Below are positions 12,469 through 20,180 of a DNA stretch of 20,341 nt, piece by piece. The notes below the pieces were generated by a model. It was not told the origin of the DNA and searched no databases. It saw only the letters and a program-made list of their open reading frames with translations. The position numbers and the translations under genes are program-made. The first letter of the stretch is position 1, and every line of letters begins with the position of its first letter. The stretch is from Natrialbaceae archaeon B1-Br10_E2g27 (GTDB lineage: Archaea > Halobacteriota > Halobacteria > Halobacteriales > Natrialbaceae), in NCBI GenBank assembly GCA_001563885.1, contig LKMM01000010.1, forward strand, positions 1-20,341, in the 5' to 3' direction.

Positions 12469-13566
12469 TCATCCTGGCATCGACCGCTGTTTCAGCGAGC
12501 GTCGGGTCGAGGACTCGAGACGATCGATCGACCCCCCGGATTCGGCCACCTCGACGATGATCTCGGTGAGGTCGACCAGCCCATCGACGTACGTTTCCCG
12601 TGTTTGTCGCCAGCGATCGGTCGCCGTCTCGTCTACGGCGAGTTCTAACGCGCGCTCACAGAGTCGGTCGTACTCGTCGAACTGCTCGACGAGACCCACC
12701 CGCTCGAGTTCGCGGAACTCACCGTAGACGTGGTCGTCACTCCCACGGAACCGAAGCGCGGGCGTCCCGAGCAAGCCGGCCTCGGTGACCATCGTCCCGG
12801 TATCGGCGACCAGCAAGCGTGCCCCGGCCATCGCATCGTGCATCAACGCCGGATGGAGGTCGTAGGGACGTGCCGGCAGGTCAGCAAACTCGAGGTCGTC
12901 GCCCTCATCGGAGACGAAGACGGTCACCTCCTCGGCGAGTCGCTCGATCAACTGCCGACGCTGGGCCAGCGAAAACCCCTCCAGACCCGCATCGTGGAGT
13001 GCATCGAGGGCGTTGAACCGAACGATCGCATACGGGTCGTCGGCGTCGAGACCGAGATACTGATGGATATCCGCAGTCGGCTCGAACACCTCGGGATGGA
13101 GATAGGCACACTGAACGAACCCATCGAAGGTATAGTGGGAATTTCCCAGATCACGGCGCGTAACCGCTGGCGAGAGGATACACTCGGCGAACGGCCGGGA
13201 GACGGTGTGGTTGATATCCGCAGGCTCGTCATCGAGGACGAGAACGGTCGTCGCACGGGCCAGATTCCCGGCAAACGCGGCGTAGGGGCCTCGCCCGAAG
13301 ACGACATCCGGCCGAAACGTAATCGCCGTTCGTGCAATCTCCCCGAACTGGCCCGCTAGCTGGCGACCGAACGCAACCCTCGAGTCGGGTGCACTATGGC
13401 TCCCGTACGATCGGTAGGCAAGCCCGTAAAACTCGAGTAAATCGATCGTACAACCATACTCCCGACCGAGAACGAGAACGTCGTGACCTCGCTGCTCGAG
13501 GCGGGAAACAGCATGCCGGTACAGGTGGACGTGTGCTGGCGTATTCGCCAAGACCAGAATCCGCAT
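12469..13566 (-). CDS. DUF354 protein, GT-B-like (glycosyltransferase or epimerase relative)
   Basis: This 365-residue protein belongs to DUF354, a family related to the GT-B superfamily that includes UDP-GlcNAc 2-epimerase and MurG. The N-terminus RILVLANTPAHVHLYRHAV matches the family start (usually a strand followed by TPxHVHxF), then GHDVLVLGREYGCTIDLLEFYG. The C-terminal half has ALMHDAMAGARLLVADTGTM and VTEAGLLGTPALRF, corresponding to the nucleotide-binding G-T-M-xx-E-A-xx-L-G-T-P motif. It is soluble, with no membrane helix. The role is unproven; beside a diacetamido uronate operon it could be a glycosyltransferase or the C2 epimerase of that pathway. GGAGG lies 3 bases before ATG 13566, so the upstream ATG at 13617 is not preferred. 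Confidence 0.86.
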   Translation of the reverse strand: MRILVLANTPAHVHLYRHAVSRLEQRGHDVLVLGREYGCTIDLLEFYGLAYRSYGSHSAPDSRVAFGRQLAGQFGEIARTAITFRPDVVFGRGPYAAFAGNLARATTVLVLDDEPADINHTVSRPFAECILSPAVTRRDLGNSHYTFDGFVQCAYLHPEVFEPTADIHQYLGLDADDPYAIVRFNALDALHDAGLEGFSLAQRRQLIERLAEEVTVFVSDEGDDLEFADLPARPYDLHPALMHDAMAGARLLVADTGTMVTEAGLLGTPALRFRGSDDHVYGEFRELERVGLVEQFDEYDRLCERALELAVDETATDRWRQTRETYVDGLVDLTEIIVEVAESGGSIDRLESSTRRSLKQRSMPG

Positions 13567-13702
13567 TATCCTCCCGTTTTGCCGGACGGGGCTTTGTAAT
13601 GAAACCGGTACAGCCACCTTGAGCCGCTTTCTTGCTCACTGTCTCGGGCCACCACGGTTGTCAGTTCCGCTCGGGAGATGAGACAACGCTCGAGGCGTCT
13701 AC

Positions 13703-13708
13703 AAAAAA
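13703..13708 (-). terminator. T-run terminator after secY
   Basis: Six consecutive T on the minus strand, 13-18 bases after the secY stop, form the usual archaeal intrinsic termination signal. It probably ends the spc operon transcript, since the next gene, DUF354, has its own ribosome site and lies 154 bases from secY. Confidence 0.55.
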
Positions 13709-13720
13709 TAGAGCGATTCG

Positions 13721-15211
13721 TTATTCGCGGCCGAACATCTGGCGCATCATCGGATGCATTTCCATCATCTGCTCTTCGGCGATCTCCTCGTACAGTTTGT
13801 ACGTAATGGAGACGGCAAGCAGCAGTCCGGTCCCCTCAACACCACCGACGGTGCCGAGCATGTTCGCCCAGACGGCAAGCAAGCCGACGAGCGCGCCGCC
13901 GATGACGGTCACCTGCGGGATATACCGCTGCATGACCTGTTCGACGACGCCGACGTTCTGTCGGAAGCCGGGGATCTGCATCCCGGAGTTTTGGATCTGA
14001 CGCGCCGTCGCGTCTGGACCCATGTTGGTGGTTTCGACCCAGAAGATCGCAAAGATCGCGCCACCAATGACCATGAACGTCAGGTCGACGGAGACACGAA
14101 CCATGACCATCCAGGCTTGCTGGGTCACGTCACCGGTCCACCACATCCAGTCGGCCGGTGAGTAAATCGGCGCGAAGTAGTAGAAAAACCCACTCACGGG
14201 TTGTCCTTGCGCGTCGTAGACGCCGAGCCAGGTAAGCTCACGACCGAAGAGTGCGATCGTCGTTTCGGTCCCGGTCTGGCTGTTTAAGATCGATCCCATA
14301 AACTGGATGTTTGCCTGCAGCGCCCGAACCAGGATGACCGGCAGGACGCTCGCGTAGATGAGCTTCACCGGGAAGCGTCCACGGGCACCCTTGACACGGG
14401 CGTGGCTGAGCGGAATCTCGACGCGAACCGACTCCGCGTAGACGACGATCCCGAAGATCAACATCGTCGTGATCAACGCGATGATATGCCCCTCCTGTAA
14501 GAGGATGGTATTGAGCCCATCACCCGCGACGAGCGAACCGATCTCTACCTGGCCCGTGATGACACGGTACCAGTCATAGAACACCCCACCCTCAGAGGGT
14601 GCGATGAACCCACGGACGAGCATCTCGCTCACGCCAGCGATGATGAACAGACCGATCCCGCTGCCGATCCCCCATTTACTGACGACCTCGTCCATATACA
14701 GGATGAGAACGCCACCGATGAAGATCTGGGTGAACATCAGCAGCTGTATCTGGGTCTGATCGAACTGAAATCCGCCGAGCGTCAGCGATGCCTGAGGTGG
14801 CAGGAAACCGCCAGCGAACACCATCGGCAGCGCTGTCAGCGCCGTCATGATGATGACGAGCAGCTTCTGGAGACCCTGATAGAGGATCTGGTCTCGAGGG
14901 TCGCTCGTATCGAGTCCGAGCAGGTTCGCACCGCCGAGCAGTTGCATGACGATGCTCCCCGTGACGATTGGGCCAATACCAACCTGCAGGAGCGAGCCGT
15001 GCTCGCCGGCCAGTACCGCACGGAACTCACCGAAGAGGTCAGTCGCCTCACCGGTCTCGAGTCCGAGCAGCGCGATGTTCGTCAGGAAAAAGTACAACAA
15101 GAGGATCCCGGCCGTCCAGGCGAGCTTTCGCTTGAACGGAACGTGCTTTTGCGGACGCTGTACTGCTGGCATCCGCGTTAAGACCGGTTCGGCGGTTTCC
15201 TTCCATCCCAT
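13721..15211 (-). CDS. secY: Protein translocase channel subunit SecY
   Basis: SecY (496 residues) forms the pore of the SecYEG/Sec61-type translocon. About ten membrane helices are visible, the first being WTAGILLLYFFLTNIALLG (about 32-50). A plug-region segment follows (GEHGSLLQVGIGPIVTGSIVMQLL), and then the loop TSDPRDQILYQGLQKLL. The cytosolic loop with SHARVKGARGRFPVKLIYASVLP and a late NMGPDATARQIQNSGMQIPG segment are family hallmarks. The length is near the usual 480-490, with a haloarchaeal periplasmic insertion around ITGQVEIGSLVAGDGL. It is the last gene of the spc operon and is separated from rpl15 by only 2 bases. A T-run follows it. Adenylate kinase, often next in archaeal spc operons, is not present. 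Confidence 0.98.
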   Translation of the reverse strand: MGWKETAEPVLTRMPAVQRPQKHVPFKRKLAWTAGILLLYFFLTNIALLGLETGEATDLFGEFRAVLAGEHGSLLQVGIGPIVTGSIVMQLLGGANLLGLDTSDPRDQILYQGLQKLLVIIMTALTALPMVFAGGFLPPQASLTLGGFQFDQTQIQLLMFTQIFIGGVLILYMDEVVSKWGIGSGIGLFIIAGVSEMLVRGFIAPSEGGVFYDWYRVITGQVEIGSLVAGDGLNTILLQEGHIIALITTMLIFGIVVYAESVRVEIPLSHARVKGARGRFPVKLIYASVLPVILVRALQANIQFMGSILNSQTGTETTIALFGRELTWLGVYDAQGQPVSGFFYYFAPIYSPADWMWWTGDVTQQAWMVMVRVSVDLTFMVIGGAIFAIFWVETTNMGPDATARQIQNSGMQIPGFRQNVGVVEQVMQRYIPQVTVIGGALVGLLAVWANMLGTVGGVEGTGLLLAVSITYKLYEEIAEEQMMEMHPMMRQMFGRE

Positions 15212-15213
15212 AG

Positions 15214-15696
15214 TTATTCTTGTTCGATTTCGTCGTCGGCTTCAGCCCGCTTTTGGGCACGCTCGGTACGCAGTGCGTCGCCACCGGCGTCTTCGAGTTT
15301 CGCTTTGGCGGTCTCGGAGAACTCGTCTGCGGTGATAGTTAGCTCGTTGCGGACCTGTCCCGAGCCAAGTACCTTGACGACGTCGACTTCGTGACCGTCC
15401 TCGACGATATCTCGAGCGTCGATTTCGTAGCCGCCATCGGTCTCTTCGGCGAGACCCTCAGCTGCATACAGGATGGCGTCTTCGTCTAATTTCTGGACAT
15501 CGATCTCTTCGACAGAGGGTCGAGCGTCCTGTGGCCGTTTGAAGCCATGTTTCTTTCGCGGTTCGTAGTTGTGGAACTCGTGTTTGCTACGCCCGGCCCG
15601 GCCACGGCCACCGCGGTGACCCGCACCTCGTCGGTTCTTGTGCGTGCCGCCGCTGTGGGTTCGCGAGCCGCGCTGGCGTCGTTTTTTGCTCGTCAT
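15214..15696 (-). CDS. rpl15: Large-subunit ribosomal protein uL15
   Basis: The 160-residue protein has the very basic, glycine-rich uL15 N-terminus (TSKKRRQRGSRTHSGGTHKN, then RRGAGHRGGRGRAGRSKHE) that penetrates the 23S rRNA core. An acidic globular domain then ends in VDVVKVLGSGQVRNELTITA. The halophile-specific acidic tail ends EIEQE. It lies 2 bases upstream of secY and 2 bases downstream of rpl30, inside the spc operon. Confidence 0.97.
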   Translation of the reverse strand: MTSKKRRQRGSRTHSGGTHKNRRGAGHRGGRGRAGRSKHEFHNYEPRKKHGFKRPQDARPSVEEIDVQKLDEDAILYAAEGLAEETDGGYEIDARDIVEDGHEVDVVKVLGSGQVRNELTITADEFSETAKAKLEDAGGDALRTERAQKRAEADDEIEQE

Positions 15697-15698
15697 GG

Positions 15699-16166
15699 TT
15701 ATCGCATCGATTCTAACAGGTCGTTAATCTCGTCGGTTGTATGCTTTCCGAGTTGTCCGCCTTCAGCAGTTGGCTTTTTGATACCTGCGTGACCACCGCG
15801 TGGCGGGTGCAGACGCAAGGTCGGGGAAAGCCCCTGGTCGCGAAGCGTCGTCTCTTCGGCGAGCAACGCCTCGGCGAGGGCAGCGAAATCATCGTAGTCG
15901 GTGTTCGCTTCGAGCCACTCTGCATCAACGTCGGCCTGTCGACCCTCGAGGGGTTCGGCTCGTTTTGCAAGCAGCGTCTCTAAGACGTCGGCGTCGGGTT
16001 CACCGTGGGCGACGTAGTCGTTGACTTTCGCCACCATCCCACCGTAGGCGTCGGTTTCGGGAACCAGCGCACAGTGGTTGACGTTGTGGATGTTGAGCAT
16101 CTCCAGGGTGTCCTGGATATCCTGATTGCGGTTTACTTCGCCACGAATCTGGACGACAGCCTTCAT
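15699..16166 (-). CDS. rpl30: Large-subunit ribosomal protein uL30
   Basis: This 155-residue archaeal-length uL30 has KAVVQIRGEVNRNQDIQDTL at the start, followed by MLNIHNVNHCALVPETDAY, and ends with the archaeal extension containing RLHPPRGGHAGIKKPTAEGG. It is much longer than bacterial L30 (about 60 residues), as expected in Archaea. I choose ATG 16166 (MKAVVQ), which shares its A with the TGA of rps5. The preceding in-frame GTG at 16169 would add one residue. Confidence 0.96.
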   Translation of the reverse strand: MKAVVQIRGEVNRNQDIQDTLEMLNIHNVNHCALVPETDAYGGMVAKVNDYVAHGEPDADVLETLLAKRAEPLEGRQADVDAEWLEANTDYDDFAALAEALLAEETTLRDQGLSPTLRLHPPRGGHAGIKKPTAEGGQLGKHTTDEINDLLESMR

Positions 16167-16825
16167 CACTCGCTCACCTCAACTTCTTCGCGTTCGGTCC
16201 GGACAGACTGGGGCATCCGCGACTGGGAGGCGTTCTCCAGGGCGTTGTACGTTGCCTTCGCTAAGTTGACCGTCGTTCGGGTGTTGCCGTGACTTTTCGT
16301 CCAGGCGTTCTCGAGACCGGCAAGTTCGAGCACCGCACGAACGGTGTCGCTTGCGGCAAGCCCAAGGCCTTCAGGAGCGGGAATAAGCTCGACTTCGACC
16401 GAGCCCGCTTTGCCGGTCGTCCGGCGGGTCAGCGAGTGCGGTCGGTCCGAGCGGTCTTCCCACGACCCGGAGCCACGGGGAACCTCGATCATGTTCAGTT
16501 TCGCGATACCGATTGCCTTCTGGATGGCAGAGCCGACCTGGTCGTCGCGGCCTTCCGCGTAGCCGACGTAGCCATCGCGGTTGCCCACGACGACAACACA
16601 CCGGAACTTGACTCGGCGTCCGGAGTCGGTCATCCGCTGGACCATGTTGATATCCAGCACTTCGTCGTCCAGTCCGGGAAGGAGCTGGTCGACGATTTCG
16701 GGCTCTTTCAACGGGAGTCCCGAGTTGAGGGCAGCCTCCATCGTGGTGATGTCGCCCTCCTGGACCTTCCGGCCGAGCCGGGTGACGGGCTCCCATCCGT
16801 CGTCGTTGTAGTTGTTTGCGCTCAT
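16166..16825 (-). CDS. rps5: Small-subunit ribosomal protein uS5
   Basis: The 219-residue uS5 sits at the mRNA entry side of the 30S subunit and helps decoding accuracy. The double-stranded RNA-binding-like N-domain includes MTDSGRRVKFRCVVVVGNRD, then GYVGYAEGRDDQVGSAIQKA. The C-domain follows, with PHSLTRRTTGKAGSVEVELI and PAPEGLGLAASDTVRAVLEL. The archaeal N-terminal extension of about 60 residues is present. It overlaps rpl18 by 4 bases (ATGA) and touches rpl30, so it is translationally coupled in the spc operon. Confidence 0.97.
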   Translation of the reverse strand: MSANNYNDDGWEPVTRLGRKVQEGDITTMEAALNSGLPLKEPEIVDQLLPGLDDEVLDINMVQRMTDSGRRVKFRCVVVVGNRDGYVGYAEGRDDQVGSAIQKAIGIAKLNMIEVPRGSGSWEDRSDRPHSLTRRTTGKAGSVEVELIPAPEGLGLAASDTVRAVLELAGLENAWTKSHGNTRTTVNLAKATYNALENASQSRMPQSVRTEREEVEVSE

Positions 16826-17370
16826 TCGAGAATCGCCTCTCGTACCGTATCGAAGTGTTCTGGTAGATCCGTTGCGTCGAACTCGCCGTTATACAGCGGC
16901 TCGTCTAGCTGTTCGGCATACTCGGCGATGTGTTCGCCACGCGTACGCGACCAGTCTGCGAGTACGCTGTCGTTGTGTGGAATCTCGAGACCGGCGTCGA
17001 TTGCGCCTTCCTGGACGGCAAACACCTTGTTGCCGGGCGTCGCCGTGTTGAGGCCGATATCGAGAACTGCCTCCTCGAGTCCGGCTTCGACGGCGCGTGT
17101 GCCGGCGAGCAAGCCGGTCAGGTACGCCGCCGAAATGTTACTCGTTGGGGCCTCCCAGCCATACTCCTCGAGGTCGTCTGAGTGTGCGCTTGCGAGCGTC
17201 TCGTCGCCTTGGGGTCCGGGAACGATCAGCTGCGCCGTAGTGTGCTTGTTACTCTTGCGAGCAACCAGCCGGGGCTTGCCCGATTTTAGCAGGCGCAACC
17301 TCTGGTGGTAGTCCGTCCGGACCTCTCGGCGACGCCGCATCGGTACTTTATATCGTGGTCCTGTCGCCAT
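16822..17370 (-). CDS. rpl18: Large-subunit ribosomal protein uL18 (5S rRNA binding)
   Basis: The 182-residue protein is archaeal uL18, which binds 5S rRNA together with uL5 at the central protuberance. Its basic start is ATGPRYKVPMRRRREVRTDY. It then has LLKSGKPRLVARKSNKHTTA, and later TSNISAAYLTGLLAGTRAVE, the typical uL18 core. The C-terminal archaeal extension is present (PLYNGEFDATDLPEHFDTV). Its ATG overlaps the TAA of rpl19e by one base. Confidence 0.97.
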   Translation of the reverse strand: MATGPRYKVPMRRRREVRTDYHQRLRLLKSGKPRLVARKSNKHTTAQLIVPGPQGDETLASAHSDDLEEYGWEAPTSNISAAYLTGLLAGTRAVEAGLEEAVLDIGLNTATPGNKVFAVQEGAIDAGLEIPHNDSVLADWSRTRGEHIAEYAEQLDEPLYNGEFDATDLPEHFDTVREAILE

Positions 17371-17819
17371 TATTGGTCACCGTAGGTGTCGTCGATATAG
17401 TTCAACAGGTACCGAACGCTCCGGAACTCCCCACCGCCAGCCTTCTTATAGAGCTCGCGGTACTGTGTGGGCGTCAGTTCGCCCTTATCGCGGAGTTCAC
17501 GCAGCTTTCGGCGCTGTGCGCGAATCTTCGTCTGCCACTGTTCTTTCTCGTTCTGGCGAGCGCCTTTCTTGCCTTTGCGCTTGCCCGGGCCCTTCTTGTG
17601 GCCGTAGGCGCGTTTGGCATTGCGCTCTCGAGCGCGTCCGCGGGAGTTGCCTTTCGTGTCTGCAGCCTGGATCAGCCCGTCTTCGACGAGCTCGCGGATC
17701 TCGTCTCGGGTGATCGCCTGGGCGATATCTCCCTGTGCGTCGGGATCGAGCCAGATCTTGTTCTGACCGACGTCTAAGACGTCAGCAGCGAGTCGTTTCT
17801 GTGCGGAGAGATCAGTCAT
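17370..17819 (-). CDS. rpl19e: Large-subunit ribosomal protein eL19
   Basis: This 149-residue eL19, found in Archaea and Eukarya but not Bacteria, starts TDLSAQKRLAADVLDVGQNK. It contains the elongated basic middle segment RGRARERNAKRAYGHKKGPG that threads into rRNA, then the helix KLRELRDKGELTPTQYRELY. It overlaps rpl32e by 4 bases and rpl18 by one base. Confidence 0.97.
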   Translation of the reverse strand: MTDLSAQKRLAADVLDVGQNKIWLDPDAQGDIAQAITRDEIRELVEDGLIQAADTKGNSRGRARERNAKRAYGHKKGPGKRKGKKGARQNEKEQWQTKIRAQRRKLRELRDKGELTPTQYRELYKKAGGGEFRSVRYLLNYIDDTYGDQ

Positions 17820-18535
17820 TCGTCTACCTCCACTTCCTCGTAGGTTGGGTTCAGCACGCGGATACCCTCGTCTTCGGCAACCTCTTCGATCCGCTCGCGT
17901 TTGCGAGCGCCGACCGAGGAGGCGATCCGAACGGCTTCACGAGCGCCGTCGACACCCTCGAGGTCGCCTGTGTTCTCGACGTAGACTTCCTCGAAACCGC
18001 TTGGGTGTTTGCCGCGGACGGATTCCGGGGTTCGGTAGCCGGCCTGGACTTTCGGGCCCTTGCCTTTGATCCCGCGTCGCTGTTTCGAGAGCTGTCCGCG
18101 CGGGCGACGCCAGGATTCCGGCGTCCGCTTCTTTTTGTGGTAGTCCTGTCGGTTGAACTGCGGTTTGCCGACCGCCTGTCGACGCTTGAGCAGTCGCTGT
18201 TCCTCGTCGCTCAGTTCGGGGGTCTTCTCGGTCAACCCGCGTGGGCGCAGTTCGGTTTCGACATCATCTTCTATGTCTGTCTCTTCTTCGCCATCCTCGT
18301 CTTCGATTTCGGCTTCCGTCTCCTCGGTAACCTCGAGGTCACCGACGTCGGCTTTGATACGGGCAGCCAGTGCGTTACCGATGCCCTCGGCCTCGGCCAG
18401 TTCGTCCTGGTCGGCCTCTTTGACGTCCGTAATCGATTCGAAGCCTGCCTCACGGAGTGCGTCGGCCTTACTTGGGCCAACGCCGCTTATCTCTTCGAGT
18501 TCTTGGGGTTCCTGTCCGTTCTCGTCATCTGCCAT
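17816..18535 (-). CDS. rpl32e: Large-subunit ribosomal protein eL32 with N-terminal helix-hairpin-helix extension
   Basis: At 239 residues this eL32 is about 100 longer than the eukaryotic or minimal archaeal form. Residues about 10-60 form helix-hairpin-helix modules (ELEEISGVGPSKADALREAG, then LAEAEGIGNALAARIKADVG). A strongly acidic linker (about 65-95) follows. The eL32 core begins near RRQAVGKPQFNRQDYHKKK and includes SWRRPRGQLSKQRRGIKGKG. The extended form is known from haloarchaeal ribosomes. What the HhH module does is not clear; it may bind RNA or DNA. It sits 3 bases downstream of rpl6 and overlaps rpl19e. Confidence 0.97.
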   Translation of the reverse strand: MADDENGQEPQELEEISGVGPSKADALREAGFESITDVKEADQDELAEAEGIGNALAARIKADVGDLEVTEETEAEIEDEDGEEETDIEDDVETELRPRGLTEKTPELSDEEQRLLKRRQAVGKPQFNRQDYHKKKRTPESWRRPRGQLSKQRRGIKGKGPKVQAGYRTPESVRGKHPSGFEEVYVENTGDLEGVDGAREAVRIASSVGARKRERIEEVAEDEGIRVLNPTYEEVEVDE

Positions 18536-18538
18536 CTA

Positions 18539-19072
18539 TCAGACACCTCCTTTGGCGGGTTTTTTGGTGATGTAGACCCCGTCCTGGAAGACGCGGGTGT
18601 CCTTGCCGCTGACTTTGGTCAACTGTTCGATGTCAGCAGCCGTCTGACCGACGTCCTCTTTGTTGGGTCCAGAGAGGGTGACGACTTCGTCGTCGACAGC
18701 AACGTCGGTCTCACCGTGGATCGTCGTTCGTCGCGGTGCCTTCTCGCCGAGGAAGTTCTCGATGACGACCTCGTCGCCGTCGACCCGAACCTGCATCGGG
18801 AAGTGCGAATAAAAGACCTCCATCGTGTACTCCCAGCCCTCGGTGACGCCGTGGAAGGCGTTTTTGACGTGGCTTTCGAAGGTTCCGATGGTCGCGTTGG
18901 TCTTTGCGTTCTCGTCGTCGCTTTCGATGACGACCTGTTCGTTCTCGACTTCGACGGTCACGTCGGGATACCAGAGACGCCGGGTGACGGTGCCTTCCGG
19001 TCCGTCGACGGTCACGTCGAGGTGGTCTTTTTCGACCGTTACGGTTTCGGGGATTTCCAGTTCAACTCGCAT
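18539..19072 (-). CDS. rpl6: Large-subunit ribosomal protein uL6
   Basis: The 177-residue uL6 starts MRVELEIPETVTVEKDHLDV and has the two repeated uL6 domains. Motifs include DGPEGTVTRRLWYPDVTVEV, then NAFHGVTEGWEYTMEVFYSH and the final GQTAADIEQLTKVSGKDTRV, ending with the family-typical FQDGVYITKKPAKGG. It lies near the sarcin-ricin loop and the factor-binding site. The frame is open upstream into rps8, but the ATG at 19072, two bases after the rps8 stop, gives the conserved N-terminus. Confidence 0.97.
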   Translation of the reverse strand: MRVELEIPETVTVEKDHLDVTVDGPEGTVTRRLWYPDVTVEVENEQVVIESDDENAKTNATIGTFESHVKNAFHGVTEGWEYTMEVFYSHFPMQVRVDGDEVVIENFLGEKAPRRTTIHGETDVAVDDEVVTLSGPNKEDVGQTAADIEQLTKVSGKDTRVFQDGVYITKKPAKGGV

Positions 19073-19074
19073 GG

Positions 19075-19467
19075 TTAGTAGACGTATGCGATAACCTGGC
19101 CGCCGATCCCTTCTTCGCGTGCCTCGTAGTGGCTCATGATGCCACTGCTCGTCGTGACGACGAGCGCGCCGAAGTCTCGAGCCGGGAGAAACCGTTTCTC
19201 CCATTTCTCGAACTCGTCGGCACCGGCACTATAGCGGGGCTTGACGGGTCCACACTGGTTGATCGCTCCTTTCAATTCGACCTCGAACTGGCCGGCTTTG
19301 CCGTCGTCGACGAACTCGAAGCCGTCGATGTACCCGCGGTCATAGAAGACCTCGAGTACCTGTCCGATCTCGTTCGAGGCGGGTCGTACCTCGTGGCTCA
19401 GTTTGCCCACGCTCTCGGCGTTGTCGATGCCTGAAAGCGCGTTGCTGAGTGGGTCGTTTCCAGTCAT
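19075..19467 (-). CDS. rps8: Small-subunit ribosomal protein uS8
   Basis: The 130-residue uS8 begins MTGNDPLSNALSGIDNAESV and ends with the conserved ARDFGALVVTTSSGIMSHYE and a short tail. It binds the central domain of 16S rRNA and, in other prokaryotes, can repress its own operon. The frame is open upstream through rps14, but the ATG at 19467, one base after the rps14 stop, gives the usual length. Two bases separate it from rpl6. Confidence 0.97.
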   Translation of the reverse strand: MTGNDPLSNALSGIDNAESVGKLSHEVRPASNEIGQVLEVFYDRGYIDGFEFVDDGKAGQFEVELKGAINQCGPVKPRYSAGADEFEKWEKRFLPARDFGALVVTTSSGIMSHYEAREEGIGGQVIAYVY

Positions 19468-19468
19468 G

Positions 19469-19645
19469 TTATCGATACTTTTTGAATCCCATATCGCGGG
19501 CAATCTCGCGGAAACACTGTCGGCAGAGGTTAATGTCGTACTTGCCGACAAGTCCCTGCTTGCGGCCACAGCGCTGGCAGGCCTCGATCTGGCCGGTGCG
19601 CTTTGCGGCGTGTTCGCCCGTCTCGGTTGTCTCTGATTCACTCAT
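19469..19645 (-). CDS. rps14: Small-subunit ribosomal protein uS14, zinc-binding form
   Basis: A 58-residue protein is encoded on the minus strand from ATG 19645 to TAA 19469. Its sequence includes AKRTGQIEACQRCGRKQGLV, then GKYDINLCRQCFREIARDMG and the C-terminal FKKYR. The cysteines C23-x2-C26 and C41-x2-C44 form the zinc site of the short, C-plus type uS14 used by Archaea. The start overlaps the end of rpl5 by 8 bases, and the stop is one base before rps8. It is short enough to be missed by simple ORF length filters. Confidence 0.97.
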   Translation of the reverse strand: MSESETTETGEHAAKRTGQIEACQRCGRKQGLVGKYDINLCRQCFREIARDMGFKKYR

Positions 19646-20180
19646 CGTCGGATTCCTCTACAGTGACGTCGAACGTCTCCTCTAAGTACGCAACAGCGTC
19701 CTCAGGGGTCAGTCGGTGGTTCGACGGGATCGAGCGGCTGGCTTTGTCGCGTTTGGAGATGCGATAACCCGGACGCACCAGGTTGACGGTGACGTCCAGT
19801 CCGTAGATCCCGACGGTCGGGTCGTACTCCTGGCTTGGGAACTCGGTGTGTTCTTCGACACCGAAGCTGAAGTTGCCGGTGTCGTCGAACTGGGTGGCCG
19901 AGAGATCCGCAAGCGCCAGTGCCGTCTCGAGGAAGTCGTGGGCGTCCTCGCCACGGAGGGTGACCTTCGTACCGATCGGATCGCCCTGTCGGATGCCGAA
20001 GTCGGGTTCGGTTCGCTGGGCCTGTGTACGGACACTTTGCTGGTCGGTTACCTCCTCGATGATATCCTCGGCGTGGCCGAGTTCGCGACCACCACGACCG
20101 ACGCCCATGTGGACGACGACCTTCTCGACGCGCGGTTTGCGCATCTCGTGGAACTCGCTGGATTCGGCGTCACTGCTCAT
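19638..20180 (-). CDS. rpl5: Large-subunit ribosomal protein uL5
   Basis: This 180-residue uL5 binds 5S rRNA and forms part of the central protuberance. It starts with an acidic halophile leader (MSSDAESSEFHEMRKP), then RVEKVVVHMGVGRGGRELGH. The core contains TQAQRTEPDFGIRQGDPIGT and the conserved NFSFGVEEHTEFPSQEYDPT, followed by GIYGLDVTVNLVRPGYRISK. Its ATG overlaps the stop of rps4e (ATGA), and its end overlaps rps14 by 8 bases. Confidence 0.97.
   Translation of the reverse strand: MSSDAESSEFHEMRKPRVEKVVVHMGVGRGGRELGHAEDIIEEVTDQQSVRTQAQRTEPDFGIRQGDPIGTKVTLRGEDAHDFLETALALADLSATQFDDTGNFSFGVEEHTEFPSQEYDPTVGIYGLDVTVNLVRPGYRISKRDKASRSIPSNHRLTPEDAVAYLEETFDVTVEESDDE

Noticed and set aside
17735..19078. 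447-codon plus-strand frame opposite rpl19e, rpl32e and rpl6
   Set aside because: It lies entirely antisense to ribosomal protein genes in a known operon order. Its length is explained by the high GC and codon bias of the opposite strand.
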